Assembly (NCBI GenBank): GCA_001839685.1
Contig: MLAK01000850.1
Span: forward strand, 15,643 to 54,271
Direction: 5' to 3'
DNA length: 38,629 nt
Source of the DNA: Tritrichomonas foetus
Lineage: Eukaryota > Parabasalia > Tritrichomonadida > Tritrichomonadidae
Shown: positions 7,546-18,937 of the stretch, piece by piece
Numbering within the stretch: position 1 is the stretch's first letter
How the letters are laid out: each line of letters opens with the position of its first letter
The notes under the pieces: generated by a model
The model's database searches: none
What the model was told of the DNA's origin: nothing
The model's input: only the letters and a program-made list of their open reading frames with translations
Program-made: the position numbers and the translations under genes

Positions 7546-9009
7546 TTTGGTTTTAATCTAACTTTTGAATGTATTTCACTATTGATTGAATAATTGTCCA
7601 CTTGCTGAAAGAAAGTGCGAAAAATTTCAAAGCGATTGCGAATATTTTGAAAGATTTTTGAATTTTTTGAAAGTGCCAAAAACTGATAATAGTTTTATGT
7701 ATTTCTGAAGATTAACTTTTTGACTTCATATTATTTCACAAATAAATTAAACACTACATCAAATAATACTGAATTAGAACTGAAATATATATGAAATTAA
7801 ATGTTATGAAGTATCATGGCTTAAATATTTTTTCTGAGTGAATACAAATAGTTTATTGAAAAAATTGAAAAAACTATAATCTAAAGAATATTTATCTTCT
7901 GAAAATTTAGTGAAAAAAATCGGTTTACAAACTGACTAGCTAGTCAAAAATTTCTTTTTATGCCTCTAACAGGTAAAAATACAGTTGATAAATCGATTAT
8001 AATATTCAAAAATTATTTCAAAGTATTGAATTTTTGTGAACAGATTTTCCTCAAATTGATCAAAGAGAAAACTTTGCACCATTGATCAAATTAATTCTTT
8101 CGTGAAATTATTGGACCATAATTTTTAATAATTATATTCAAGTATTCAAAAAGAATAATATCGAATTTTAATCTGATAGAATTCAAGATATTCTCGAAAT
8201 TGAATTGATGTAAAAAAAATATTTAAATCTGGTTGTAACAATGGATCAAAGAATTAATTCCAGATTGAATGTCCAGACCTCAACCTTTTTCCTGAAGAGA
8301 CACGAATCATGTTTGGATGTTTATAAATATCGACTATAAAATATTGTGATATCTAATTTCCTTCATGGACATTCGAGAAATATTTGATTCTTTAATTGGA
8401 AATTGTCTTTATATTTTACAATTCACAATTGTTCAGAAATAATAATCATTTTGACTAACTTTAAAAAGTAACGTAAAGAAAACTTTTTGAATTTCTAAAT
8501 GTATCGATATATATAGAATTAGTCATCTTGAGGTATCAGTGATTTTTTCCGATTCATTCGTGTGAATATTGGAACTTTCTCAGTCAGCAAATGTTTTTCT
8601 TTGTATATTATAATATTTTAGCTTTACTCTTTGAATAAAGTAAAAATATATTCAGATTGAAAAAAAAAAAAAAAAAAGACTAAAAAACAATCAAAAAGCG
8701 ACATGTTATGAAACTTCAATCAAATTGAAAAGAATTTCGTTTTTCTTAAAAAAAAGTGATTTCTTTGTATTTTTTCTGAACAATGAAGTGTTCTCTTTGA
8801 TAACGAAAAGAATATCACACGAAAACAAGATGACTTAAAAAGAATCTTTATACATGTTTTAATAAAAACAAAAAAGAAAAGTGAACAAACTGATACTCAT
8901 CATATAATGAATCCCCAAAAATCATGAACAGTAATCAACACCAACTAAAATGCTATGATATGATTTCCAATATTATTTGATTGAAATGGTTAATTGTCGT
9001 TTCATTGAC
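7546..9009. other. long intergenic region
   Basis: About 1.46 kb of A/T-rich DNA upstream of the phosphatase and downstream of the kinase. It holds a perfect 14-bp palindrome (7933-7946), an A18 run (8660-8677) and an A8 run (8748-8755) outside the 58-nt register. No convincing ORF or RNA gene on either strand. Confidence 0.55.
7933..7946. repeat. 14-bp perfect palindrome TGACTAGCTAGTCA
   Basis: Perfectly self-complementary, about 390 bases upstream of the phosphatase ATG. Possible binding site for a dimeric factor; could be chance. Confidence 0.5.
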
Positions 9010-10311
9010 TCAAAAAAAGGTTGGCTTGAAGTGGTTTTTCTTTTGTGAAAAAGCAGATATCGAAGGAGACCTTTGGAATGCCAAGACGCTTTTTGTTACT
9101 GGAATTAATATCTTTTTTCCCATTAGTTGATCATGACTTCCATTTCCACAACGTTCGTTTTTGAAAGAAGGTAGAAGGCTTCGATTATTATAGTTTAAAT
9201 TCTTTAATTCATTTATTTTCAAACGCCCATTATTAATGCAGTTCATGTCGAAGTTATCTTCATTATCTTCATCTTCGTTATTTTTTTCCTCGCTTCTATT
9301 TCCAGAACTATCGACTACTTTCTCTTTACTGAAAATTTTCGGAATCAATTCTGCACTTTGCTTTATCTGGATTGAAGTTGAGGTTCGAAAAGAAGGACTG
9401 AATGAAATTGATGATTTAATCGCCCTTTTCTTTGGTTCTTGCTGCTTCAGTCCAGCCTCTGCAAGTACGCTGAAGCTCATCACGCCTTCGATCGTCGGTC
9501 TATTTTTCGGACAGACAGTAATCATCAATCTCAAAAGTGGCACAAAATCGACTGGAATTGGAGTATTATAAAATTGAACCATGCCCATTGAAATAGAGAG
9601 ATCCATCTCCTTTTGATTGTGTTTATTCCAGGGAAGCGTCCCAGCTGCCATCTGATAAAACATAACACCAAGTGACCAAATATCGGCCAGAAATGGGTCA
9701 TGGGCCTCTCTATTGAGAACCTCTGGTGGCATATATATTCTTGATCCAGCAAAATGGTTTAGAAGCTCGTCGTTTTCATGTTTATGTGATAATCCAAAAT
9801 CTGCGATTTTGAGGCGTCCGTAGTTATCAATTAAGACGTTAGCGGGCTTGATGTCTCTGTGCGCAATTTTTCGAGCATGACAGTGCTTGATTGCAGAACA
9901 TATTTGATAGCAATATTGATATAATAGAGGAGGCTTGATGAAAGGGACTTCCTCCAGCAAATCAGCGAGACTTCCTCCTCTGCAATATTCAAGAACGACA
10001 TAAAGATATTCATCGTCGTTGAAATATTCGAACATTGAAATAATATTTGGATGAGATAAATTCATGAGAGTCTTAATTTCGGCATGATCATATTCTGTCA
10101 TATTACAATTGAGCTTTGACACTTTAACAACGAACTCTTGTGAATATTTTTCGCTAAATACAACATGGACTGAGGCGAAACCCCCACGTCCAATCGGTCT
10201 GAGGTAAATAAGGCGATGCTCCTTCAGCGTTGCTTCGATGTGAGAGATGTCATGGTCTTTTGTCGAGTCTTTAGGTTTCTCTTGAGATGTTTCGTGAGGA
10301 TCAAAGTACAT
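9010..10311 (-). CDS. serine/threonine protein kinase with C-terminal extension
   Basis: 433 residues with the kinase domain at about 35-290. Visible motifs: glycine loop GRGGFAS (41-47), VAIK-type lysine in VVKV (Lys63), helix-C Glu78, HRDIKPAN (151-158), DFG (171-173), MPPE as the APE motif (about 194-197) and ADIWSLG (about 209-215). All catalytic residues are present, so it should be active. The activation segment is short (HKHENDELLNHFAGSRIYMPPE), of the CAMK/NEK-like kind expanded in trichomonads; subfamily not assigned. The C-terminal 140 residues are Ser/Lys-rich with an acidic NEDEDNEDN patch. A TCACA initiator-like motif abuts the ATG, which supports this start. Confidence 0.93.
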   Translation of the reverse strand: MYFDPHETSQEKPKDSTKDHDISHIEATLKEHRLIYLRPIGRGGFASVHVVFSEKYSQEFVVKVSKLNCNMTEYDHAEIKTLMNLSHPNIISMFEYFNDDEYLYVVLEYCRGGSLADLLEEVPFIKPPLLYQYCYQICSAIKHCHARKIAHRDIKPANVLIDNYGRLKIADFGLSHKHENDELLNHFAGSRIYMPPEVLNREAHDPFLADIWSLGVMFYQMAAGTLPWNKHNQKEMDLSISMGMVQFYNTPIPVDFVPLLRLMITVCPKNRPTIEGVMSFSVLAEAGLKQQEPKKRAIKSSISFSPSFRTSTSIQIKQSAELIPKIFSKEKVVDSSGNRSEEKNNEDEDNEDNFDMNCINNGRLKINELKNLNYNNRSLLPSFKNERCGNGSHDQLMGKKILIPVTKSVLAFQRSPSISAFSQKKNHFKPTFF

Positions 10312-10316
10312 TGTGA
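10312..10316 (-). promoter_or_regulatory. initiator-like motif TCACA
   Basis: On the minus strand TCACA directly precedes the kinase ATG and fits TCA(C/T)(A/T). Confidence 0.4.
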
Positions 10317-12310
10317 AATCCGCTCAATTTAAATTTGAATGAGTACATTGAAAAAGTGAAATGTGTTGTTATCAAAATCTTCTTTCTTCTAATAACAGTT
10401 TTTTCTCTATTTTCATTATCTAATATAAATATATACCATTCCACATTTAGTTTTCGACATATTCAAAATTTTTACATTTTTCAATAGCACAGAAAAGTGA
10501 AAGCTTTTAATGATCACTATTATAGAAAATGGTATAAAATTACTTTTTTAGGAAGATTTTTCACTTGGGAAAATGTGTTGTTTTATCTCAAAAACGATAT
10601 GATATTCGAACAACTAGTTAAATTTTCATTGAATACAAAATTCTGTATTTCCTATTGAAAAAAAACGAGCCACCCATTATTTTTTTCGGTCAGAAAGGAA
10701 GTCAACAAAATTTATCAAGATTCGTGAATAAAAGTAGAAAATTAACCTTTATTTACGAAATAAAGAGATTAAAAGATTGTACGATTTTCTGGTAATAAAT
10801 AATTGTCTAAATCAAAGTTTCCTGAATAATTATGGATCAATTGAGACATCTTTGAAATTTTTTAGAAAAAGTTCAGTAAAATAGAAATATTTCTTAGGAA
10901 AAATTTATATTTTCAAAGAATTTAATTATCCACATGTGCAACTCTGGTCTGAATTGTTTCAGAAAATTTGAATAGTACTGAAATATTGTTTTTTTCCGAT
11001 AAGATTATTTCATCTTTTTTAATCATTCTCTTTTTGAATATGATGATCACTGAAATATGAATTTTATACGACTTTGCCTAGATATTGAGATTTCCTCATA
11101 GATAAATTATATTTTCAATCAATGTAAAGGCAATGAAATCTGAATAGAAATAGCACCAATATTTTTCCTCAACCGAATTTCCTCATTGTCCGGAATGGTT
11201 CATTTCAATTTGATTGAAAAGAAAAATCATTCAATTCCGCAATATAATAATGAAATATTTCAAAGATTAGAATTCCAAATTGAAAAAATAATCATCGTAT
11301 TTGAATTATGAAATAATTGATCAAATAAATTCTTTATTTTATTATATATTGAATTAATATAAAATATATAAATTTATTGAATAATGAAAGAGAGAATATT
11401 AGACCAATTATTGTCACTTTTTTACCATAATGATCACATGAATTTTTCGCTAATCAATTCTTATTTAAATAATAGTATTCTTGTTGATATTTGACATTTT
11501 TTTATTATGATAATTTTACGAAAATCCTAAAATAAAGTAGAATGACAAGATTATTATACAATCAAAGTTGGGACTTGAATAACATGCATTTTATTTTAAT
11601 AATAATAATAAATCTTTTTTTCATCAATGATGAGCAAATAGAATAAAAAGTTTTGACAGAATTGTAAAGTAGTGAATTGCTAATCTTGTAAATTATCCTG
11701 ATTTTTTCATTTCAAAGGAGTTTTGAGAATGGTAGTAGTGACTGAGAATTATTTCTTAATAACATGAATGATGAGTTATTCTTAGAAGAACTTCTGTACA
11801 GTTCACACTCATCAAACTAGATAAAAATTTTATGACAAAAAAATATTTAATTTCTTTTGATAGATATCATCTGATTTTTTTTTTTTACAGTTCATAAAAC
11901 TCTCATCCTAATAAACAATAACTTGTAGAATCATTTTATGCCAAGATAGTCCCTATCGATTCAAAAGAATGTTAATTAGTATCTATATTATTAGTTATTT
12001 ATTCATGGAATTTCGTTAAATAAAAAAAAAGAAGCAAAAAATCACGAAATAAAAAAATTTATTTAGGAGAGTCTCATTGGAGAAATAATTGGGAATGGGA
12101 AAGGAGATATCTTGTTGATATAAAGCGACCGAAAATGGATATTTGCATGAATTTGTATAATTTATTTACTTATTTCCACGTCAAATTCTGATTATATTTT
12201 TTTGTTTCAAAAAAAGACTGTTGATTATAACATCAAGTTGTTATGGGATATGATTATTTGTCATGTTCAAAAAAGATGATTTCAAATGTTAAATGTGCTT
12301 CTTTACAATT
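10317..12310. other. long intergenic region, 2 kb
   Basis: The longest gene-poor stretch of the window, strongly A/T-rich with frequent homopolymers. No open frame of note, no tRNA-like or rRNA-like sequence and no strong repeat was seen on either strand. It contains the upstream region of the kinase and the 3' flank of the leucine-rich repeat gene. Confidence 0.5.
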
Positions 12311-14467
12311 TCATAATCCATTGATAGAATAATATTTTGAAACAAGAACATCGGTATAATTATCTTTTCCAAGACACTCCTTCAATAAATCATCGATTGA
12401 ACTTTCTCTGAAGCCCAAAACTTCATCAACCTTTTTATACATTTCATTTCCAGTGCTTGGTGCGATTGGAATTGGTGCTGATGATTTATTTACCTTCCTT
12501 TTCACATTGCTTGTTGGTGTTGCAAACTTCATCCGAGAATTTTGACGCACAAGTGATTGTCGAGTATTAAATGTTACAGAAAAGTCTTTCTTCATTCGAT
12601 CAAAGGAATTTCGAACATCAAGTCTTTTCCCGATTGGCGTTTTGGACACAATCAAAGAAACATCATATTCAGGCCATGAAGACTTAAGTAAAGATTCGCT
12701 ATTATTCAAAAAGGCTAAGAAACTGAGTAAAAGTTCAGCAGATTCAACTTCTTGACCATCAAAATAAATTTCTTCAATATGGGATTCAACAAACATTCGA
12801 AGCATCATAATTGCATCATTTCCAAGCTTTTGATTTGTTATATCAAGGATTTTTAAGCATGATAAAGGAGTCAGAATTTTAACAAGACTCCTTCCAAAGG
12901 TAAATTTAGGTTGTGGAGTTGTATTTTTCAGGATTAAACGGGAAATATTATCGGAAATATCACCATGAAATATATCCATTAGTTTTCTCGGAGAAAGTGA
13001 GCAATTTATAAGTTCAAGTTCAGTTATTTGTTGATTATTTTGAATAAACTTCTTAAATGACTCTGTTTGATTTTCATCTAAAGAATTTTCATTCCATGTT
13101 AATGTTTCTAATGTTGGAATTGTTACATTTTCAAGAATATCATAAACAAATTGAGAATCATTTGGGATACAATCAAAATGGAGAATAGTAACAGCAGTTG
13201 AACTATTTTGTAAAGCTTTTAAAATTGAAATAAATGGATTTTCATTGAATTCACATTTGTCGAAATAAATTTCATCAACTTTCTCAAAATTAAGAGAATG
13301 TGAATCTATTTTATCCAGAAAAGTATTACCAGAAACATTAACTCTTGCGATTGAATTAACTTTAGTAATTTTGGAGAGAACTCCACTTAATTCTTGCTTA
13401 CAGTATGCTAAAGAAATTCTTCGTAGCTTTTTCACTTTCGCCAAGAAATTAGATAAAACTCTTTCAAAAACCTCATGTTTTTTGACTTTAATTTCTTCAA
13501 ATTTCAAAGTATCCAGTCTATCAATGGTTGAAAGTGTTTGGAAAAATTTCTCAATAGCTTCATCAGAAAAAATCGAATTAGTTACAGTAAAATCATTTAG
13601 TTCCGAACTCAGAAAGCTCAAATGATCCATAAAGTAAGCAAAATCAGGTGTTGAAATTTTGCATTTGTTGATTTTGACAGATTGAATGATAAATTTATGC
13701 TCTTTGGGAAATCTCTTTAAAGGCTTTCCTGAAAAATTGACATTGCTTAATAATAAAGTATAAACTGAAGTATTCTCTTGAATAATTGGAAGAAAATGTG
13801 GGAAAAATGAAGAATAATTTAAATCACTTAATTTGACTTCACGTAATTCGCTATCGTTAGCAATAGCATTTGCCATTGCTCGAATGAAACTTGATGCTGC
13901 TAAATCACCAGTGAAAGTGAAAGAACTTGTGGCTTTCATCAAGATATCAATATGCTCCTGAATAATTTCTGCGTTTATTTGTTTGGCGGGAAATTCGCTC
14001 GCAACAAAAGAAAGGAAGCGTTCAGCTAAAGGACACTGTGCTTCATACAAAAAGTTGGATGCATCAAATTTTGGCTTGATTTCAGTGGTGCATTGGAAAT
14101 TCAACTTTGAGTGTTCGCCAAAAATAACGTTATTAACGGAAAAAATAACTGATGCTAATTCTACAACTTTTTCTGTATAAACTGTGATTTTTGAGGACAT
14201 TTTTGGATTATCGCTAATAATCGCCATTTCTGGATCAAGCAAAAAGTAACGAATATCACTTAAAGCGAAAAATTTTGAGACTGTCATTGATCTTGGAAAC
14301 TTTGTTTTTTTGATAAGAAATAAACCAAAATTTGTGATTGCGAAAAGTCGCTTTTGTTTATGCTTCCTTGTGTCAAGCTTTTGAACTTCATTAAACCAGA
14401 GAACCTTGGAAAGAGGGAGTTTCAGCAGTGGATGAAGAAGAGAAAGATCGGGAATAGCTGCGCTCAT
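12311..14467 (-). CDS. leucine-rich repeat protein, CARMIL-like architecture
   Basis: 718 residues. The first 120 or so (LWFNEVQKLDTRKHKQKRLF, then FGLFLIKKTKFPRSMTVSKF) look like a PH-like fold that binds membranes in CARMIL proteins. From about residue 190 to 600 come irregular LRRs with the LxxLxLxxNxL pattern, for example ITELELINCSLSPRKLMDIF and LKILDITNQKLGNDAIMMLR. A basic Ser/Pro-rich linker and a short C-terminal helix follow. CARMIL proteins regulate actin capping protein at the cortex. The order PH-like then LRR supports that, but no capping-protein-interaction motif was identified, so the specific role is inference. Trichomonads hold many related LRR proteins. Single exon; no initiator motif seen at the start. 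Confidence 0.75.
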   Translation of the reverse strand: MSAAIPDLSLLHPLLKLPLSKVLWFNEVQKLDTRKHKQKRLFAITNFGLFLIKKTKFPRSMTVSKFFALSDIRYFLLDPEMAIISDNPKMSSKITVYTEKVVELASVIFSVNNVIFGEHSKLNFQCTTEIKPKFDASNFLYEAQCPLAERFLSFVASEFPAKQINAEIIQEHIDILMKATSSFTFTGDLAASSFIRAMANAIANDSELREVKLSDLNYSSFFPHFLPIIQENTSVYTLLLSNVNFSGKPLKRFPKEHKFIIQSVKINKCKISTPDFAYFMDHLSFLSSELNDFTVTNSIFSDEAIEKFFQTLSTIDRLDTLKFEEIKVKKHEVFERVLSNFLAKVKKLRRISLAYCKQELSGVLSKITKVNSIARVNVSGNTFLDKIDSHSLNFEKVDEIYFDKCEFNENPFISILKALQNSSTAVTILHFDCIPNDSQFVYDILENVTIPTLETLTWNENSLDENQTESFKKFIQNNQQITELELINCSLSPRKLMDIFHGDISDNISRLILKNTTPQPKFTFGRSLVKILTPLSCLKILDITNQKLGNDAIMMLRMFVESHIEEIYFDGQEVESAELLLSFLAFLNNSESLLKSSWPEYDVSLIVSKTPIGKRLDVRNSFDRMKKDFSVTFNTRQSLVRQNSRMKFATPTSNVKRKVNKSSAPIPIAPSTGNEMYKKVDEVLGFRESSIDDLLKECLGKDNYTDVLVSKYYSINGL

Positions 14468-14920
14468 TTTTTATATCTTTATTTAATTTTTGAAAACTTT
14501 ATTTTGCTAAACTTTGTGAGATTTGTGTTGTTTTTCAATAGATATATAGTTTAAATGTTTAACTTTTTCATGAAATGACCGAATAATTTATCAATATACA
14601 TTGATATCATACAAGTAAGTTTCTGAATGGAATTGAAATTCTACAAGTAAATTCATAAGCTTTTTCAGTTACACAAGTGTAACTTTTTTGAAACTTCTAT
14701 TTCTTTTCATTTCATCGGGTAAAACTTAAATATTTGCACGGAAGGTTTGAGCCATTTGAGGGAAGTTCTTCTTCTCACCAATAATTTTCAATATTATAAA
14801 TATTTAATGATTGATGTTTCTCTCAACTTATAAAATAGCTAGAATATATATACTGTTAAAAGATAAAAAGAAGGTTACAATGTTTATGCTTTATTTAGGT
14901 TAAAAAATATAAATATAATA
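14468..14920. other. intergenic spacer
   Basis: About 450 bases between two minus-strand genes, A/T-rich. The 14354-14554 plus-strand frame overlaps the LRR gene and is a shadow. Nothing else recognised. Confidence 0.5.
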
Positions 14921-17900
14921 TTAGTATATCAGAGAACACAAATATTTGTTCAGTCCATCAAGGAATTTGATTGTTTCTTGTGAATCTGGAATATTGAACT
15001 TTCTTATTGATTGTTGAACAGAGTTGATTGATCTATTTAATGAATCCTTCACATCTTTAATTTGTTTAAGTCCTTTTTCTGTTCCGGCTGTTGCGATTGC
15101 TCTACCAATAAACAATCTGATTGTCAGTTCAAATGATTGCAAGCAAATTCCAGAAAATTCTTTTGCATCTGCTGAAATGATGGCTTGAAGCCCATCACTC
15201 ATTTTTTCCATCAAATCAATCACAGGGAATGCTAAATGCGAATCATTTGATGAAATATGTGGCTTACCAAATGGAAAGTCAAATAATTTATTTACAAACA
15301 ATAAACAATTTCTTAAAATTATAAGATTACATGTTTTTTCATTATATGAATCACGATCATATAAATGACCAGCTAATTTCAGATGCGGTGATTCCCTTAA
15401 AAACAGAAGACTTGCCTTCATTTTAGAAGAAATAAGTTCAATTATCATATCAAATTGTGTTGGATCTTCTTCAGAAAACTGTTGAATATTCGGTGCAACG
15501 TGTAAAAGAAGATCAGTGATTGCAACTTGAACTTTATATAATTGTATTGGTTTCATATTTTCTAATGCACTTGAATCAAAAAAATATACAATTTTACTGA
15601 AATGTGTTGTAATGAATTTATAAGAAACTTTTAAAGTAAGTGGAAGAGATGTCATTAAATTGAATAATTTCGGCCATAGTGGTGATTTTGCATCACCATT
15701 GCATTCAATGAGGACAAACTGTTCGAAAAATCCATTTTCTTCTAGTGTTAAAGCATTTGCCGCATTCATACATATGATTGTCATGAATTCAACAATATAG
15801 TTACCAAGTGGAGTATTTAACAAAGTAAAGAAACAATTGGCGCAAATTGGAACATATGAAATCCAATTATCAGTGTTTGATAATTTCAATGCTATTTCTG
15901 AAGCACATAAAATGGAATTTATGGAATCATGATGATTAAGTGCATATTTAATGCATGGTTCAATCATTAAACATAATTCTTCGGAATTATTAATATCAGA
16001 AACAGATAATAGCCTAGCAATGATCTTGAAAGAGGATTCTAAAGGTCTTTTGTTAATATAAAATGTTAGTCCTCTTAAGAATTCTTTTTTCAGACTATTA
16101 ATAGGGATATTTTTATTGGATAAACAAATATCAAGGATTTCAAAGGCAATGTCTGCTGTACTATCAGGATAGATATCATTATTAAGAACAAATACAATAA
16201 GTGTTAATGCTTCTTCTACCGATGGAATAAGAGATTCATCTGATGAGAAATGAAGAAGTGATGCAATTGATGATAAAATTTGTGTACATGAATCAATTAA
16301 TGAAAATTGGTTATTTAATCGGCGAGCAGTGTCAATAACTTTGTTATCATTCACTAAATATCGTTGAAGCAGATCCAAATCAATTAGATAATCATTTCCA
16401 TAAGTTCTATGAAGCTTGCAATTGATGAATCTTGTAATGTCGAGTTTATAATTCATTAAAAGTGGTTCAAATTTCTTTGGAAGAACATCATTGACTTGCT
16501 TCATCAAACTTCGAATGAATTCTGGTTTAATTTGTTGACCATCAAGGATTGCAACATTTAATAATTCTGCTTTAGCTGCCATTAAATTACAAACATCTTC
16601 TTCGGTTGGTTTTTGGTCAATGATATCAAAAATTGATTTCCAAAAGTCTTGTTGAGTGGTAATTTGTGTTATTGCTTTAGAATCATGACTTAATTTCTGG
16701 AACATCATGGAAAGGAGGCGTGACAAAGATAATAAAAGATCAGGAAATTCATTTGCAATCTGTCGAAGTTTCTTCGAAGCTGCTGCAACAAATGAAGATC
16801 CTAAATGCCTGACAAAAGAATAGGCAAATGATAATTGTGATGAAAGTGCATGTGAAATGAAATCAAGTTCATTTATTGTTTGTGTAACATCGTCTGATTT
16901 AAAGAGGTTTGTTCGAACAGATTCTATCAAAATTGATTGACTTTCACGTGGATAAAATGAATCAACACTAATATTAGGCATTCTTCCAGCAATTTCACAC
17001 ATTATGTCAATCATTTGTACAGCGAAATATCTTAACTGTGAAGTAAGAGGATGTGTGAGTTCCAAAAATGATACAAAAGTTGTGAAAAGCGAAGAAGCAT
17101 CTGAATTATATGAAAAGAAAGAAGTTGCTAAATATGACAATTGTTTTTCGTTCAATAGATTATAAGATAACAATCTAATCATGAATGTTAAAGCAGTGCA
17201 GTCAAATTGAATAATAATTCTGATTTTATCGCTGTCAAATCTGACATTTTCTGATTCATTAATAATGGTTGGTGGAGTTTCAATGATATCTGCTGTTTGT
17301 CTAACAATTGAAACCAAACTTCGGGAAATATTTTGATTATTTTGAATTTCGGAACAGAATTTCAAATCGCAATAAGAAATATCAAGAGCAATCTCTAGAA
17401 TCAGCATTAGTGTTGACCATCGCTTTGATCGTCGTTCAAATTTCTTGAAAATTGAATCAGAAAAATAGTCAACAACCAAGAATTTCGCAAATGGTGGTAT
17501 TTCGCGATATTTTGTCAGTCTACAGAATGAAAATGAAGTTAAAGTTCGAGCAATTTTAACAAAAGAAGAAGCAATTGTTGAACTTTGTTCCATCATTCGT
17601 CCAATCTGTGGATAAATTGAAGAATCACTAAAGAGGCGCATAACAACTTCAGGATAAAGTGGAGTCAAATGTTTTAATGTTCGTGAAGCGTCTGGTGCCA
17701 TTTCAGAATTTTGCATAAAGTCCCATAAAAATGAAACTAATGAGACTTCGGGTGGATCGATATCTGAACCACAAAACATATTAATTAATTGACTTTTTTG
17801 TTCTTCAGGAAGATATTTAATCATTCTTTTCAATGAAAAAAGAGCGCTTGATGCACATTCACTAACTTTTTGTGAAACTATTTCATCGTGAGCTTCTTTC

Positions 17901-18937
17901 AAAGAAGTGAAAAATTGCTTAATTAATGGTTCATTTCGATTTCGGCAATTTGTTAATTGATTTAAAATTATTAATGAATTTTTCTTCGAATTGCAGGAAA
18001 AAGAAAGGAATCTAAGGAGTGCCGAAAAACGAGTATCTGTTAATTGTTTGCTTGCAAAAATATTACACTCATGCAAAAACTCTTCAAACGTTTTTGGAGA
18101 ATGATGAACGATTTCACCCATTAAAGGTAATATTCGATTAGCAATAACAACTGGAGATTGGCTCATTAATGATTTGATGAATAATCTCAAAAAGTATAAG
18201 AGAAAGTAAAAAATTTCATTCAAGCAAATTTTCATAACATCTTGATCTAAAATTTTCTTCGCTGGTCGAATCCATTTATTTAAAATTATATCAAAAACAT
18301 CAAATTGTTTCAAAATTTGAGTTACTGTTGATGATTCATCTGGCTTCAAAAATGACGCCAATAAAATTGGGGAAAAGATTTTCTTGGAAAGAACATTTCG
18401 GGCAGTTTCTGGCAAAGTTTTGATGGTGTCACTTTTGTGTTCATAGATATCTTTAAATCCGAGAAGCTGTAAAATCGCGACACAAAAAAGTGGTCGGATA
18501 TATTTTGGTGAAGAGTTCGCTGCTTTGACAAGATTTGTGGCGTAACTTGGTTCTTTCATGGCTGCTAAATCATGAGTATGGATAGATATTAAAGTTTCTG
18601 CAACAACGATGAATTTGAAATCGGAAAATTGTGATAGAATTTTTGTGAGTGAATTTGACGTATTGATCGAACTGACTAAATTCTTGCATTTTTCATAATG
18701 GATATTGGATGGAGGACACAAGGAGGCCGTACGCAGTAAGCGTAAAAGTGACGCCTTGTCAAGCTCCTGTGTTGGTAAGCGCGATTTTTCGTCGGAATCT
18801 TGGGACGATATTGTGGCGGTCGAATTTGAACCAAAATAAGATAAATTCGGCGTTTGTTGAACGGAATTTAATTGTTTACTCGATTCGTCCGAAAGAGGAA
18901 GCTGCGAATTCAAGATTTCGATGAGGTTGTCGAACAT
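14921..18937 (-). CDS. very large helical-repeat-like protein, unknown function
   Basis: 1338 residues in one uninterrupted frame, the largest gene here. The composition is Leu/Ile/Ser/Phe-rich with continuous predicted amphipathic helices and few charged low-complexity parts. It has no signal peptide and no convincing transmembrane segment. This look is typical of HEAT/ARM alpha-solenoid scaffolds such as large nucleoporins, Ral-GAP-like or importin-like proteins, but no repeat consensus or family signature could be named. The first 60 residues are polar (QLPLSDESSKQ, SSQDSDEKSRL) and probably disordered. The start at 18937 is the first Met of the frame. Function not recognised; the solenoid reading is inference. 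Confidence 0.75.
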   Translation of the reverse strand: MFDNLIEILNSQLPLSDESSKQLNSVQQTPNLSYFGSNSTATISSQDSDEKSRLPTQELDKASLLRLLRTASLCPPSNIHYEKCKNLVSSINTSNSLTKILSQFSDFKFIVVAETLISIHTHDLAAMKEPSYATNLVKAANSSPKYIRPLFCVAILQLLGFKDIYEHKSDTIKTLPETARNVLSKKIFSPILLASFLKPDESSTVTQILKQFDVFDIILNKWIRPAKKILDQDVMKICLNEIFYFLLYFLRLFIKSLMSQSPVVIANRILPLMGEIVHHSPKTFEEFLHECNIFASKQLTDTRFSALLRFLSFSCNSKKNSLIILNQLTNCRNRNEPLIKQFFTSLKEAHDEIVSQKVSECASSALFSLKRMIKYLPEEQKSQLINMFCGSDIDPPEVSLVSFLWDFMQNSEMAPDASRTLKHLTPLYPEVVMRLFSDSSIYPQIGRMMEQSSTIASSFVKIARTLTSFSFCRLTKYREIPPFAKFLVVDYFSDSIFKKFERRSKRWSTLMLILEIALDISYCDLKFCSEIQNNQNISRSLVSIVRQTADIIETPPTIINESENVRFDSDKIRIIIQFDCTALTFMIRLLSYNLLNEKQLSYLATSFFSYNSDASSLFTTFVSFLELTHPLTSQLRYFAVQMIDIMCEIAGRMPNISVDSFYPRESQSILIESVRTNLFKSDDVTQTINELDFISHALSSQLSFAYSFVRHLGSSFVAAASKKLRQIANEFPDLLLSLSRLLSMMFQKLSHDSKAITQITTQQDFWKSIFDIIDQKPTEEDVCNLMAAKAELLNVAILDGQQIKPEFIRSLMKQVNDVLPKKFEPLLMNYKLDITRFINCKLHRTYGNDYLIDLDLLQRYLVNDNKVIDTARRLNNQFSLIDSCTQILSSIASLLHFSSDESLIPSVEEALTLIVFVLNNDIYPDSTADIAFEILDICLSNKNIPINSLKKEFLRGLTFYINKRPLESSFKIIARLLSVSDINNSEELCLMIEPCIKYALNHHDSINSILCASEIALKLSNTDNWISYVPICANCFFTLLNTPLGNYIVEFMTIICMNAANALTLEENGFFEQFVLIECNGDAKSPLWPKLFNLMTSLPLTLKVSYKFITTHFSKIVYFFDSSALENMKPIQLYKVQVAITDLLLHVAPNIQQFSEEDPTQFDMIIELISSKMKASLLFLRESPHLKLAGHLYDRDSYNEKTCNLIILRNCLLFVNKLFDFPFGKPHISSNDSHLAFPVIDLMEKMSDGLQAIISADAKEFSGICLQSFELTIRLFIGRAIATAGTEKGLKQIKDVKDSLNRSINSVQQSIRKFNIPDSQETIKFLDGLNKYLCSLIY

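Noticed and set aside
8660..8677. A18 run as a further member of the 58-nt series
   Set aside because: Any run this long has a fair chance of including the register positions. The nearby A8 run at 8748-8755 is out of register.
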